In this document: piece by piece, positions 25,312-34,506 of the stretch
Numbering within the stretch: position 1 is the first letter of the stretch
Layout: each line of letters begins with the position of its first letter
Assembly: GCF_020091405.1 (NCBI RefSeq)
Contig: NZ_CP081903.1
Coordinates: 868,001-932,000, forward strand
Direction of reading: 5' to 3'
From: Bacteroides cellulosilyticus
GTDB taxonomy: Bacteria > Bacteroidota > Bacteroidia > Bacteroidales > Bacteroidaceae
Length of the DNA: 64,000 nucleotides
Position numbers and translations under genes: made by a program
The notes under the pieces: generated by a model
Seen by the model: only the letters and a program-made list of their open reading frames with translations
Databases searched by the model: none
Told to the model about the DNA's origin: nothing

Positions 25312-27167
25312 AACTCCTCCCTTCCTTTTTCTTCTTTGTGTTGCTTGCCCTGCAAGCCAATGCACAATCCTTGCAACGTGTTGCCCCCGAACAAGTCGGC
25401 ATGGATTCCCGTCATTTGTTGTACGCTGACGAAGCGATAGAAACCGCCATCGCCAATAAAGACATTCCCGGTGCCGTACTCGCTGTAGTACGCAACGGGA
25501 AGATGGCCTACCTCAAAGCATACGGCAACAAGCGTGTGTACCCTAACACCGAGCCTGTGACTGTAAACACCATTTTCGATATGGCTTCATGCAGTAAACC
25601 CATGTCCACTGCCATCTGTACCCATATCCTGGCAGAACGTGGTAAGCTCCGCCTCCTGGATCCCGTCAGCCTCTACATACCTGAATTTAAGTCCTGGATG
25701 AGCGAAGACGGAAAAGGTAAGAAAATCATCCGCATCGCCGACTTGTTAACACATACTTCCGGTCTTCCCCCTTATGCCCCAACCAGTGAATTGGAAAAAC
25801 AATATGGCTCCCCCAGCCCCGACGGAATGATAGAGTACATAGCCAACTGCCGCCGCGACTTCAAGCCGCAGACCGACTTCCAATACAGTTGCCTTAACTA
25901 CATCACCCTGCAACGCATCATCGAAACCGTCAGCGGACAATCCTTACGTGACTTCGCCCGCGAAAATCTATTTGATGTATTAGGTATGGCCCATACCGAC
26001 TATCTCCCCTGCAAGCGCGACAAGGATGGGAAATGGATCAATACAGCAGATGCCCATTGGACAACCTCTACCGAAGGTGACTGGCATAGCCTCATCGCTC
26101 CTACCGAGAAGCAATCCGACGGCAGTGTCCTCTGCGGACAAGTACACGATCCACTCGCCCGTGTCATGAATGGCGGTATTTCCGGCAATGCCGGCGTATT
26201 CTCTTGTGCCGAAGACATAGCTGTCCTCTGCGCCGCCCTGCAAAACGGCGGAGAATGGAACGGACACCGCATCCTCAGCCCATTGGGAGTAAAAGCTATG
26301 CGTACCGTCCCCCGTGCCACTGCTACATTAGGACGCACTTTAGGATGGGATAATTTCACCGCCTACGCTTCCAATAACGGAGATTATTTTGGTCCGAATA
26401 CCTACGGGCACACCGGATACACCGGTACTTCCATCATCATAGACCCGGACAACGATACTTCCGTCATCCTGCTCGTCAATGCCGTGCATCCCGAAGACGG
26501 TCACAGCATGGTTCGCCTGCGCTCTCTGATAGCCAATGTTGTTGCTGCTTCTATCTATCCCACCCCACGTATTTATACGGATCATTATTATAAGCGCTTC
26601 CTCCAATTCATGGATGAACCTGCCATTACCTCCAAAGACATCGTCATGGTGGGCAACAGCCTTACAGAAGGTGGCGGCAACTGGAACACCCGCCTCAACA
26701 AGAAAAACATCCGTAACCGTGGTATCATCGGTGACGAAGTTATGGGTATTTACGACCGCCTGCACCAGATACTTCCGGGACACCCAGAGAAACTATTCCT
26801 CCTTGCCGGTGTCAACGACATCTCACACGACCTCACTGCGGACAGCATCGTCAGCATGATACGCATGACCGTAGAGCGCATTCAGCGTGAATCTCCTGAT
26901 ACGAAACTCTACCTGCAAAGTCTCCTGCCTTTCAACGAGAGCTTCGGACGCTACAAAAAGCTAACCGGGAAAACCGACATGATTCCCGAAATCAATGCGC
27001 AACTGGAGGTTTTAGCTAAAGATCACAAGATTACATTCATCAACCTCTTCCCGTTATTTACAGAGAAAAGTACGAATGTACTGCGCAAAGAACTGACCAG
27101 CGACGGCTTACACCTGAATGAAGAAGGATATAAGATTTGGGTAAAAGCGTTGAAAAAGAAAATGTAG
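25308..27167 (+). CDS. Secreted serine beta-lactamase-fold hydrolase fused to an SGNH/GDSL esterase
   Basis: 619 aa with a signal peptide (MKLLPSFFFFVLLALQANAQ). Residues about 22-415 are a class C beta-lactamase/DD-peptidase-like domain: SCSK (Ser94-x-x-Lys97), FQYSCLNY in place of the YxN motif, and HTGYTG in place of KTG. Residues about 440-619 are an SGNH hydrolase: GNSLTEGG (Ser451), GVND, and DGLHLN near the end. The first half could trim stem peptides or esters, and the second could remove O-acetyl groups. A DD-peptidase plus deacetylase would fit wall processing before NamZ and amidase action. The last gene of the operon, it overlaps murQ by 4 bases and is followed by a terminator. 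Confidence 0.85.
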   Translation: MKLLPSFFFFVLLALQANAQSLQRVAPEQVGMDSRHLLYADEAIETAIANKDIPGAVLAVVRNGKMAYLKAYGNKRVYPNTEPVTVNTIFDMASCSKPMSTAICTHILAERGKLRLLDPVSLYIPEFKSWMSEDGKGKKIIRIADLLTHTSGLPPYAPTSELEKQYGSPSPDGMIEYIANCRRDFKPQTDFQYSCLNYITLQRIIETVSGQSLRDFARENLFDVLGMAHTDYLPCKRDKDGKWINTADAHWTTSTEGDWHSLIAPTEKQSDGSVLCGQVHDPLARVMNGGISGNAGVFSCAEDIAVLCAALQNGGEWNGHRILSPLGVKAMRTVPRATATLGRTLGWDNFTAYASNNGDYFGPNTYGHTGYTGTSIIIDPDNDTSVILLVNAVHPEDGHSMVRLRSLIANVVAASIYPTPRIYTDHYYKRFLQFMDEPAITSKDIVMVGNSLTEGGGNWNTRLNKKNIRNRGIIGDEVMGIYDRLHQILPGHPEKLFLLAGVNDISHDLTADSIVSMIRMTVERIQRESPDTKLYLQSLLPFNESFGRYKKLTGKTDMIPEINAQLEVLAKDHKITFINLFPLFTEKSTNVLRKELTSDGLHLNEEGYKIWVKALKKKM

Positions 27168-27187
27168 ATCCGTACTCTATAAACACA

Positions 27188-27216
27188 AGAGGCTGCCCAT
27201 GAAATGAGCAGCCTCT
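27188..27216. terminator. Bidirectional terminator between the salvage operon and the FKBP gene
   Basis: AGAGGCTGC (27188-27196) pairs with GCAGCCTCT (27208-27216) around an 11-base loop, between two convergent genes. Confidence 0.75.
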
Positions 27217-27237
27217 CTATCTATTGTAAAAGAACGT

Positions 27238-27906
27238 CTACTTTACTGCTTCTAACAGCATATCAAATGTCAAGGTTGAATAACCAAGAATTGAACCATA
27301 TCCGGCTTCTCCATATCCACATTGATAAGGAATATACAATATCCAGCGTTCTTTCGTATGCATATACTGTAATACCGTAGTCCATCCTGAAACGACACCT
27401 GTCACCCTAAAAGAAGATGGAGAATCGAAGTCCGTGGGCACCTTGGCGCCCTCGCCTTCAGAAAGCAGTACCCCTCGGTCTATTGCACTGTAACCAACAA
27501 AATTACCATCGAATCTATCCCCTAATATTATTGTACCATAATAGTATGTCGTAACTGACTGCGTATAAAGCGGACGCTCCCCAAGGGGGTTATCTGACGA
27601 GATTTTCTTACAGTAAATATACAAGGAATTCTCTGTCGTACTATTGTAGTTATCCTTAATAGCAAATAATTCACCTACAGGAATCTTACTAAGCTTAACA
27701 GAGTCACCGTTATCACCTTCATATTTCGCCCCTTCTATAATTCTATCAGCCCGACCACCTATGATCAGATTCAATGAATCAATATAAGCTTCATTCCGTT
27801 CTCGCCAGTTATCATACCTACCTACTTCCTCTACTTCTTCACAAGAAGTAAATACACCTGTCAAGAGTAACAGGAAAGGTAGAAATATTAAGAGTCTTTT
27901 ATTCAT
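27238..27906 (-). CDS. FKBP-type peptidyl-prolyl isomerase-like lipoprotein
   Basis: 222 aa. The N-terminal lipoprotein signal ends in GVFTSC. The C-terminal half resembles an FKBP domain: VSGWTTVLQYMHTKERWILYIPYQCGYGEAGYGSILGYSTLTFDMLLEAV, split by an unusual Tyr/Gly insert, with the GWTxxLQxM and PxxxGYG patterns kept. It would assist folding of exported proteins at the membrane, or it may be a binding-only relative since key active-site aromatics are not all clear. It is convergent with the salvage operon and co-directional with glyS. Confidence 0.75.
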   Translation of the reverse strand: MNKRLLIFLPFLLLLTGVFTSCEEVEEVGRYDNWRERNEAYIDSLNLIIGGRADRIIEGAKYEGDNGDSVKLSKIPVGELFAIKDNYNSTTENSLYIYCKKISSDNPLGERPLYTQSVTTYYYGTIILGDRFDGNFVGYSAIDRGVLLSEGEGAKVPTDFDSPSSFRVTGVVSGWTTVLQYMHTKERWILYIPYQCGYGEAGYGSILGYSTLTFDMLLEAVK

Positions 27907-27927
27907 TCTATTAATTTATTGTATTAC

Positions 27928-29469
27928 TTATTGCAACCCCTTCAGCAATGAAGTGATGCTAACACGGTCTGCAATGATGTTATTCAGTTCAGCAATAGCC
28001 ACGCGTTCCTGTTGCATCGTATCACGATTACGCAGCGTCACGCAGTTATCTTCCAGAGTTTGGTGGTCAACAGTCACGCAGTACGGAGTACCAATGGCAT
28101 CCTGACGACGGTAACGTTTACCGATACTATCTTTTTCATCATACTGGCAGTGGAAGTGGAACTTCAATGAGTCGATAATCTCACGAGCCTTTTCAGGCAG
28201 ACCGTCTTTCTTCACCAACGGCATTACAGCCAACTTCACAGGAGCAAGTGCGGCAGGCAATCTCAGTACTACGCGGCTTTCTCCACTCTCCAGTTGTTCT
28301 TCGCAATAAGAAGCAGACATGATACTGAGGAACATACGGTCCACACCAATAGAAGTTTCCACAACAAACGGAGTATAACTTTCATTCGTTTCGGGATCGA
28401 AGTACTTAATATTCTTACCTGAGAACTTCTCATGCTGGGACAAGTCAAAATTCGTACGGCTATGGATACCTTCCACTTCCTTGAAGCCAAACGGCATTAA
28501 GAACTCGATATCTGTAGCTGCATTCGCATAATGAGCCAACTTATCATGATCATGATAACGATAGTGGTCATCACCGAATCCCAATGCCTTATGCCATTTC
28601 AAACGGATTTCTTTCCATTTCTTGAACCATTCCAGCTCAGTACCCGGCTTCACGAAGAACTGCATTTCCATCTGTTCGAACTCACGCATACGGAAAATGA
28701 ACTGACGGGCAACAATCTCGTTACGGAATGCCTTACCAATCTGTGCAATACCGAAAGGTATCTTCATGCGACCGGTCTTCTGTACATTCAGGTAATTCAC
28801 AAAGATACCCTGGGCTGTTTCAGGACGCAGGTAAATCTTCATGGCACCATCCGAAGTAGAACCCATCTCTGTAGAAAACATCAGGTTGAACTGACGAACT
28901 TCCGTCCAGTTCTTTGTACCGCTGATGGGGCAAACGATTTCTTCATCCAGAATAATCTGGCGAAGCTCGTCAAGGTTATTATCATTCAGCGCCTTTGCAA
29001 AACGTTCGTGCAATGCGTCGCGTTTAGCCTGGTGTTCCAATACGCGACCATTTGTGCTACGGAACTGCGCTTCATCAAAAGCCTCTCCGAAACGCTTGGC
29101 AGCTTTGGCAACTTCTTTATTGATTTTATCGTCGTACTTTGCAAGTTGGTCTTCAATCAGCACATCAGCACGATAACGTTTTTTGGAATCACGGTTGTCA
29201 ATCAAAGGGTCATTGAATGCGTCTACGTGTCCGGAAGCCTTCCAGATGGTGGGGTGCATAAAGATAGCGGAGTCGATGCCGACAATGTTTTCGTGCAGCA
29301 ACACCATGCTCTGCCACCAGTATTGTTTAATGTTGTTTTTCAGTTCCACACCCATCTGACCGTAGTCATACACTGCTCCCAATCCGTCGTAGATGTCGCT
29401 GGAGGGGAATACGAAACCGTATTCCTTACAGTGTGATACGAGTTTCTTAAAAACGTCTTCTTGTGCCAT
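27928..29469 (-). CDS. glyS: Glycine--tRNA ligase (single-chain, dimeric type)
   Basis: 513 aa, a class II synthetase of the alpha2 type found in Bacteroidetes and eukaryotes. The open frame extends to 29523, but the ATG at 29469 (MAQEDVFKKLVSHCKEYG) is the natural start. Motif 2 is FRNEIVARQFIFRMREFEQME and motif 3 is ETSIGVDRMFLSIM. The anticodon-binding domain covers roughly the last 110 residues. It charges tRNA-Gly. A -7 box for this gene lies at 29521-29528, and the FKBP-like gene follows 21 bases after its stop. Confidence 0.96.
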   Translation of the reverse strand: MAQEDVFKKLVSHCKEYGFVFPSSDIYDGLGAVYDYGQMGVELKNNIKQYWWQSMVLLHENIVGIDSAIFMHPTIWKASGHVDAFNDPLIDNRDSKKRYRADVLIEDQLAKYDDKINKEVAKAAKRFGEAFDEAQFRSTNGRVLEHQAKRDALHERFAKALNDNNLDELRQIILDEEIVCPISGTKNWTEVRQFNLMFSTEMGSTSDGAMKIYLRPETAQGIFVNYLNVQKTGRMKIPFGIAQIGKAFRNEIVARQFIFRMREFEQMEMQFFVKPGTELEWFKKWKEIRLKWHKALGFGDDHYRYHDHDKLAHYANAATDIEFLMPFGFKEVEGIHSRTNFDLSQHEKFSGKNIKYFDPETNESYTPFVVETSIGVDRMFLSIMSASYCEEQLESGESRVVLRLPAALAPVKLAVMPLVKKDGLPEKAREIIDSLKFHFHCQYDEKDSIGKRYRRQDAIGTPYCVTVDHQTLEDNCVTLRNRDTMQQERVAIAELNNIIADRVSITSLLKGLQ

Positions 29470-29520
29470 TTTTTTGTTATATCTATTAATTTTAATCCTG
29501 TTCTTTATTAAAAAGCGCCA

Positions 29521-29528
29521 CAAAGATA
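29521..29528 (-). promoter_or_regulatory. Putative -7 promoter box of glyS
   Basis: The minus strand reads TATCTTTG, matching the Bacteroides -7 consensus, 52 bases before the ATG. No clear -33 box. Confidence 0.45.
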
Positions 29529-29571
29529 GGGATTTATATCATAAGTCGGGCAGGTGGGGTATTAATTTATC

Positions 29572-29685
29572 TTATCGTAACAAACTCTCACTTTGCACTT
29601 CCGTCACAATCTGTCCGTCAAACAGATTGATGATGCGGTGGGCATACGAGGCATCATGTCGCGAGTGAGTCACCACTACAAATAA
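29572..29685 (-). pseudogene. Remnant of an ABC-transporter ATPase gene (C-terminal end only)
   Basis: The minus strand encodes FVVVTHSRHDASYAHRI followed by INLFDGQIVTEVQ and ends with a TAA at 29574-29572. This is the H-loop His and the last strand of a MacB/LolD-like ATPase. The frame is closed by a stop just upstream (29688-29686), and the Walker A and B regions are absent, so only 38 codons survive. It lies between glyS and parC. Confidence 0.78.
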
Positions 29686-29699
29686 TTAAAAAACCTTCA

Positions 29700-29733
29700 T
29701 TTGCAGGTTTTCCCGAGAAATTTAGTAATTTTG
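29700..29733 (+). promoter_or_regulatory. Putative promoter of parC
   Basis: TTTG at 29700-29703 and TAATTTTG at 29726-29733 match the Bacteroides -33 and -7 boxes. The spacer is 22 bases, one longer than usual. It lies 53 bases before the ATG. Confidence 0.45.
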
Positions 29734-29786
29734 CGTTCGACTGAAAAATTCAGTGATTATTCAGAATAGATATTCCCGGAACAGAT

Positions 29787-32465
29787 ATGAGCGAAGACTT
29801 TGAAGCACCAAAAGACGATTTGGAAAACGGACTCCCGGAAGGGAGCGAAGGACATTCGGATTATAAACCCGCTGACGCGAAAGACGTAAAAGCAAAATAC
29901 CAACTTAGCGGTATGTACCAGAACTGGTTTCTGGATTATGCTTCATACGTTATTCTGGAGCGTGCCGTACCCCACATAAATGATGGTTTGAAGCCTGTGC
30001 AGAGACGTATTCTGCACTCCATGAGGCGTTTGGAAGATGGACGTTACAATAAGGTAGCGAACATCGTAGGACATACCATGCAGTTTCACCCGCATGGTGA
30101 CGCTTCTATCGGGGATGCGCTGGTGCAATTAGGACAGAAAGATTTGCTTGTAGACTGTCAAGGAAACTGGGGTAATATACTCACCGGTGACGGTGCTGCT
30201 GCTCCCCGTTACATTGAAGCACGCCTGTCGAAATTCGCCCTCGACGTAGTGTTCAATCCCAAAACTACCGAATGGAAACTTTCCTATGACGGACGAAACA
30301 AAGAACCGGTAACCCTGCCTGTTAAATTTCCTTTGCTGCTGGCACAAGGAGTAGAGGGTATTGCGGTAGGTCTTTCATCCAAAATACTTCCCCATAACTT
30401 CAATGAACTTTGCGATGCATCCATCCACTATCTGCATGAAGAGGAATTCAAACTGTATCCGGATTTCCAGACAGGCGGCAGCATTGATGTTTCTAAATAC
30501 AATGACGGAGAACGTGGCGGTGCGGTACGCATACGCGCTAAAATTGAAAAGATTGATAATAAGACACTTGCTATCAAAGAAATTCCTTACGGGAAAACGG
30601 TAGCCAGCGTTTGCGACTCTATTGTAAAGGCAAGCGAAAAAGGCAAAATCAAGATAAAGAAGGTAGAAGACCTGACATCTGGCAACGTAGAGATATTGGT
30701 TCACCTGGCGCCTGGTGTTTCATCGGACAAGACGATAGATGCCTTGTATGCTTTCACTGATTGCGAAGTAAGCATTTCGCCCAATTGTTGCGTCATCGAC
30801 GATCAGAAACCTCACTTCCTCACCGTGAGCAACATACTGAGAAAATCAGTAGATAACACCTTATCCCTGCTGCGCCAGGAGTTGGAAATACGCAAAGACG
30901 AAATACTGGAAAGTTTGCACTTTGCCTCACTGGAAAAGATCTTCATTGAAGAACGCATTTATAAAGACAAGGAATTTGAGCAGGCCCAAAATATGGATGC
31001 CGCTTGCGAACACATCGACGAACGTCTGACGCCTTATTATCCACAATTCGTACGCGAAGTAACCAAGGAAGATATCCTCAAATTGATGGAAATAAAGATG
31101 GGGCGCATCCTCAAGTTCAACTCCGACAAAGCGGAAGAACTCATTGCCCGCATGAAGGCGGACATAGAGGAAATAGACCATCATCTGGCTAATATCGTGG
31201 AATATACGGTAGACTGGTATTTGATGCTGAAAAACAAATATGGCAAGAATTTCCCGCGCCGTACAGAATTGCGCAACTTCGATACCATCGAGGCAAGCAA
31301 GGTAGTGGAAGCCAACGAAAAATTATACATCAATCGCGAAGAAGGCTTCATCGGCACAGGTCTGAAGAAAGATGAATTCCTCTCAAACTGTTCCAGCCTC
31401 GACGATGTCATTATCTTCTTCCGCGACGGGCGGTATATAGTTACTCCTGTTTCCGACAAGAAATTTGTGGGTAAAAATATTCTTTATGCCAATGTATTCA
31501 AGAAAAACGATAAGCGTACCATCTACAATGTGGTTTACCGTGACGGAAAAGAGGGTACACATTATATCAAGCGTTTTGCAGTGACAAGCATTATCCGTGA
31601 TCGCGAATATGATGTGACGCAAGGCACGCCCGATTCACGCATCATGTACTTCACTGCCAACCCCAACGGTGAAGCGGAAGTCATCAAAGTAACCCTGAAA
31701 CCCAATCCACGGGTACGACGCATTATCTTCGAAGAAGACTTTAGTGCCGTCGGCATTAAAGGACGCCAGGCAAGAGGAAACATTCTAACCAAGCTTCCGG
31801 TACACAAGATCGCCCTGAAACAGCGTGGCGGTTCTACTCTGGGCGGACGAAAAGTCTGGTTCGACCGTGACGTGCTTCGCCTTAACTATGACGGACGAGG
31901 CGAATACCTGGGAGAATTCCAAAGTGATGACAGCATCCTGGTGGTACATGACAACGGGGATTTCTACATCACCAACTTCGACCTAAGCAACCACTATGAA
32001 GCCAATATCCGTATATTAGAGAAGTTTGACCCGAACAAGATATGGACAGCCGTACTTTATGATGCGGACCAACAAAATTTCCCATATATCAAACGTTTCT
32101 GCATGGAGGCAACCAACCGCAAGCAGAACTATCTGGGAGAGAACAAGAACAATCGCCTGATTTTACTGACGGATGAATGCTATCCCCGCCTGGAAATCAT
32201 ATTCGGCGGACACGACAGTTTCCGTGAACCTATGATTATAGAGGCTGATGAATTTATCGCTGTAAAAGGTTTCAAGGCAAAAGGTAAACGTATCACTACG
32301 TTCACAATGGAAACTGTCAATGAACTGGAACCTACACGACAGCCGGAGGTTTCGCAGGACACAGAAGATCAGGAGGAAGAAGAGCCGGAAAATCTGGACC
32401 CCGATCATGGAAAGAGTGAAGATGATATCCGGGATGAAATAACGGGGCAGATGAAGCTGTTCTAA
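29787..32465 (+). CDS. parC: DNA topoisomerase IV subunit A (GyrA/ParC family)
   Basis: 892 aa, cytosolic. Cuts and rejoins DNA with a Tyr nucleophile: AAPRYIEARLSKFA (Tyr142). The quinolone-binding region is HPHGDASIGDALVQLG. The N-terminal SYVILERAVPHINDGLKPVQRR is typical. The last 40 residues are very acidic (QDTEDQEEEEPENLDPD) and end QMKLF. The C-terminal half has GyrA-like blades with weak spacing, and I see no clear GyrA box (QRRGGKG), which supports ParC over GyrA. The partner subunit is not in the window next to it. Confidence 0.88.
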   Translation: MSEDFEAPKDDLENGLPEGSEGHSDYKPADAKDVKAKYQLSGMYQNWFLDYASYVILERAVPHINDGLKPVQRRILHSMRRLEDGRYNKVANIVGHTMQFHPHGDASIGDALVQLGQKDLLVDCQGNWGNILTGDGAAAPRYIEARLSKFALDVVFNPKTTEWKLSYDGRNKEPVTLPVKFPLLLAQGVEGIAVGLSSKILPHNFNELCDASIHYLHEEEFKLYPDFQTGGSIDVSKYNDGERGGAVRIRAKIEKIDNKTLAIKEIPYGKTVASVCDSIVKASEKGKIKIKKVEDLTSGNVEILVHLAPGVSSDKTIDALYAFTDCEVSISPNCCVIDDQKPHFLTVSNILRKSVDNTLSLLRQELEIRKDEILESLHFASLEKIFIEERIYKDKEFEQAQNMDAACEHIDERLTPYYPQFVREVTKEDILKLMEIKMGRILKFNSDKAEELIARMKADIEEIDHHLANIVEYTVDWYLMLKNKYGKNFPRRTELRNFDTIEASKVVEANEKLYINREEGFIGTGLKKDEFLSNCSSLDDVIIFFRDGRYIVTPVSDKKFVGKNILYANVFKKNDKRTIYNVVYRDGKEGTHYIKRFAVTSIIRDREYDVTQGTPDSRIMYFTANPNGEAEVIKVTLKPNPRVRRIIFEEDFSAVGIKGRQARGNILTKLPVHKIALKQRGGSTLGGRKVWFDRDVLRLNYDGRGEYLGEFQSDDSILVVHDNGDFYITNFDLSNHYEANIRILEKFDPNKIWTAVLYDADQQNFPYIKRFCMEATNRKQNYLGENKNNRLILLTDECYPRLEIIFGGHDSFREPMIIEADEFIAVKGFKAKGKRITTFTMETVNELEPTRQPEVSQDTEDQEEEEPENLDPDHGKSEDDIRDEITGQMKLF

Positions 32466-32505
32466 GTGATTAACGATTAGCGATTAGTGACAAGCAACTA
32501 TATCA

Positions 32506-33366
32506 ATGAAGTTACATAAGATTGTTGTAATAGTAGGATGCCTGCTTTTGTCAGGTGGAAGTATAAAAGCGCAAAGTGTTGAAGACAAGGCGCTGCAAGA
32601 GCTGAGGGCGGACTCTTCTGCAAGGACACGCTTTATAACCCGCGCCACAATGTACGGTGTCGGCTTCACGAATGTATTCGACACCTACCTGTCACCGCAG
32701 GAATACAAAGGCGTTGACTTCCGTATTTCCCGCGAAAGTATGCGCATGACGAAGTGGATGAACGGTAATGTATCTCTGCAAAGTTTCTTCCAGGCAGACT
32801 TAGGCTATACACACAACCGGGTGGACAACAACAATATGTTCTCCGGTCTGGCAAACTGGAATTACGGATTGCATTATAATTTTCCGATTACTTCTAACTT
32901 CAAATTACTTGCCGGAGGACTTATCGACTTAAATGGCGGCTTTGTCTACAATCTGCGCAATGGCAACAACCCGGCACAGGCACGCGCTTACATCAATCTG
33001 GATGCATCGGGAATGGCAATATGGGATTTAAGAATCAAAAACTATCCGATTAGTCTGCGCTATCAGGTTAACCTGCCTTTTGCAGGTATTATGTTCTCAC
33101 CCAACTACGGACAGTCGTACTACGAAATATTTACGTTGGGCAACTGGAACGGGGTAATTAATTTCACTTCCCTACACAACCAGCCATCCCTGCGGCAGAT
33201 GCTGACTGTTGATTTCCCGGTAGGAAGAGCCAAAATGCGTTTAGCCTATCTCTGGGATGCACAACAATCCAAAGTAAATGATATAAAGACGCATACCTAT
33301 TCGCATGTGTTTATGGTAGGTTTCGTAAAAGAATTGTTTCTCATTCGTGACAAGAAGAAAAAATAG
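32506..33366 (+). CDS. Outer-membrane beta-barrel-like protein (DUF3316-like)
   Basis: 286 aa with a signal peptide (MKLHKIVVIVGCLLLSGGSIKAQ). The body consists of alternating hydrophobic/polar strands with many Tyr, Phe and Asn (for example VSLQSFFQADLGYTHNRVD, LLAGGLIDLNGGFVYNL), as in a small outer-membrane barrel. I think it belongs to DUF3316, but cannot confirm this. It follows parC after 40 bases of short tandem repeats and precedes an S41 peptidase gene by 39 bases, so it may be co-transcribed with both. Confidence 0.6.
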   Translation: MKLHKIVVIVGCLLLSGGSIKAQSVEDKALQELRADSSARTRFITRATMYGVGFTNVFDTYLSPQEYKGVDFRISRESMRMTKWMNGNVSLQSFFQADLGYTHNRVDNNNMFSGLANWNYGLHYNFPITSNFKLLAGGLIDLNGGFVYNLRNGNNPAQARAYINLDASGMAIWDLRIKNYPISLRYQVNLPFAGIMFSPNYGQSYYEIFTLGNWNGVINFTSLHNQPSLRQMLTVDFPVGRAKMRLAYLWDAQQSKVNDIKTHTYSHVFMVGFVKELFLIRDKKKK

Positions 33367-33405
33367 AGTGATAAAGCGATAACATCGTGATAAGGGGATA
33401 GAATA

Positions 33406-34431
33406 ATGGGAATAAAAGAAATATATCATAGTAAGTTTAGATGGCTGGGAGTAGCGCTCATGATACTGCCTTTGCTATCCAGTTGTATCCGGGAGGAAGA
33501 GTTCAACAATTCACCACAGGGAAACTTCGAAGCTTTGTGGAAGATCATTGACGAGCAATACTGTTTCCTGGATTACAAACAAATAGACTGGGATGCCATC
33601 CACGATAAATACCAACCTCTCATTACATCCAACATGGGTAATGACGGATTGTTCCAAGTGCTTGACAGTATGCTGGCGGAACTGAAAGACGGTCATGTGA
33701 ATCTGTACAGTTCTTCAAATGTGGCCCGTTACTGGGACTGGTATCTGGATTATCCCCGCAACTTCAACGAAGGTATTATCGAACGGCAATATCTCGGAAA
33801 GACGTACCGCATCGCTGCCGGCATGAAATATAAGATTCTGGATGACAACATCGGATATATCTATTATGAATCATTCTCCAGTGGTGTCGGTAACGGCAAT
33901 CTGGATGAAGTCCTTTCTTACCTTGCTCCATGTAGTGGCCTGATTCTGGATGTTCGCAACAATGGTGGCGGAAATCTGACTAATTCAGAGCGTATAGCGG
34001 CCCGCTTCACTAATGAGAAAGTGTTGACGGGGTATATCCAGCATAAGACGGGAAAGGGACACAGTGACTTCTCTGATCCCAAACCCATTTATTTGGAGCC
34101 CTCCAATAGCATCCGTTGGCAAAAACCAGTAATGCTTCTCATCAACCGTCACTCTTATAGCGCAACAAATGATTTCGTAAATGCGATGCGCTATTTTCCT
34201 AACGTTACTCTGGTAGGTGACAAAACCGGTGGCGGTTCGGGATTACCTTTCTCTTCAGAGCTTCCGAATGGTTGGGGCGTACGTTTCTCTGCCAGCCCCC
34301 ACCTGGATGCAGACAAACAACATATCGAATTCGGCATTGATCCGGATGAGAAAGTAGATATGGATGAGAATGATACCAAGAGCGATGCCATTATTGAACG
34401 GGCACGGGAACTCTTAAAAGTAGTCCAATAA
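33406..34431 (+). CDS. S41-family (tail-specific/tricorn-like) protease lipoprotein
   Basis: 341 aa. Lipoprotein signal ending LLPLLSSC (with an uncharged stretch GVALMILPLLSS). S41 core: LILDVRNNGGGNLTNSERIA, then NRHSYSATNDFVNAMRYF with the likely catalytic Ser, and VGDKTGGGSG. The family degrades proteins from their C-termini or cleaves specific periplasmic targets. No PDZ domain is visible in its N-terminal region; instead there is a short helical tail-like part. It ends 75 bases before the tRNA-Leu gene. Confidence 0.85.
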   Translation: MGIKEIYHSKFRWLGVALMILPLLSSCIREEEFNNSPQGNFEALWKIIDEQYCFLDYKQIDWDAIHDKYQPLITSNMGNDGLFQVLDSMLAELKDGHVNLYSSSNVARYWDWYLDYPRNFNEGIIERQYLGKTYRIAAGMKYKILDDNIGYIYYESFSSGVGNGNLDEVLSYLAPCSGLILDVRNNGGGNLTNSERIAARFTNEKVLTGYIQHKTGKGHSDFSDPKPIYLEPSNSIRWQKPVMLLINRHSYSATNDFVNAMRYFPNVTLVGDKTGGGSGLPFSSELPNGWGVRFSASPHLDADKQHIEFGIDPDEKVDMDENDTKSDAIIERARELLKVVQ

Positions 34432-34451
34432 ACACTTTCTATGCCAAACTG

Positions 34452-34482
34452 TTTGCCAGAAAGAAAAAACTTTCTATCTTTG
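34452..34482 (+). promoter_or_regulatory. Bacteroides promoter of tRNA-Leu
   Basis: TTTG at 34452-34455 and TATCTTTG at 34475-34482 with a 19-base spacer fit the consensus exactly; the tRNA begins 25 bases downstream. Confidence 0.75.
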
Positions 34483-34506
34483 CCACCGCTTAACAAGAAA
34501 GCCACT

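Noticed and set aside
25308..27167. Beta-lactamase-fold protein as a true beta-lactamase
   Set aside because: YxN and KTG motifs are altered and the protein is fused to an esterase inside a wall-salvage operon.
28531..29436. Long open frame (301 codons) on the plus strand antisense to glyS
   Set aside because: It is the mirror of a well-supported gene, has no recognisable domain, and the reverse strand of glycine-tRNA ligase genes often leaves long open frames by codon bias.
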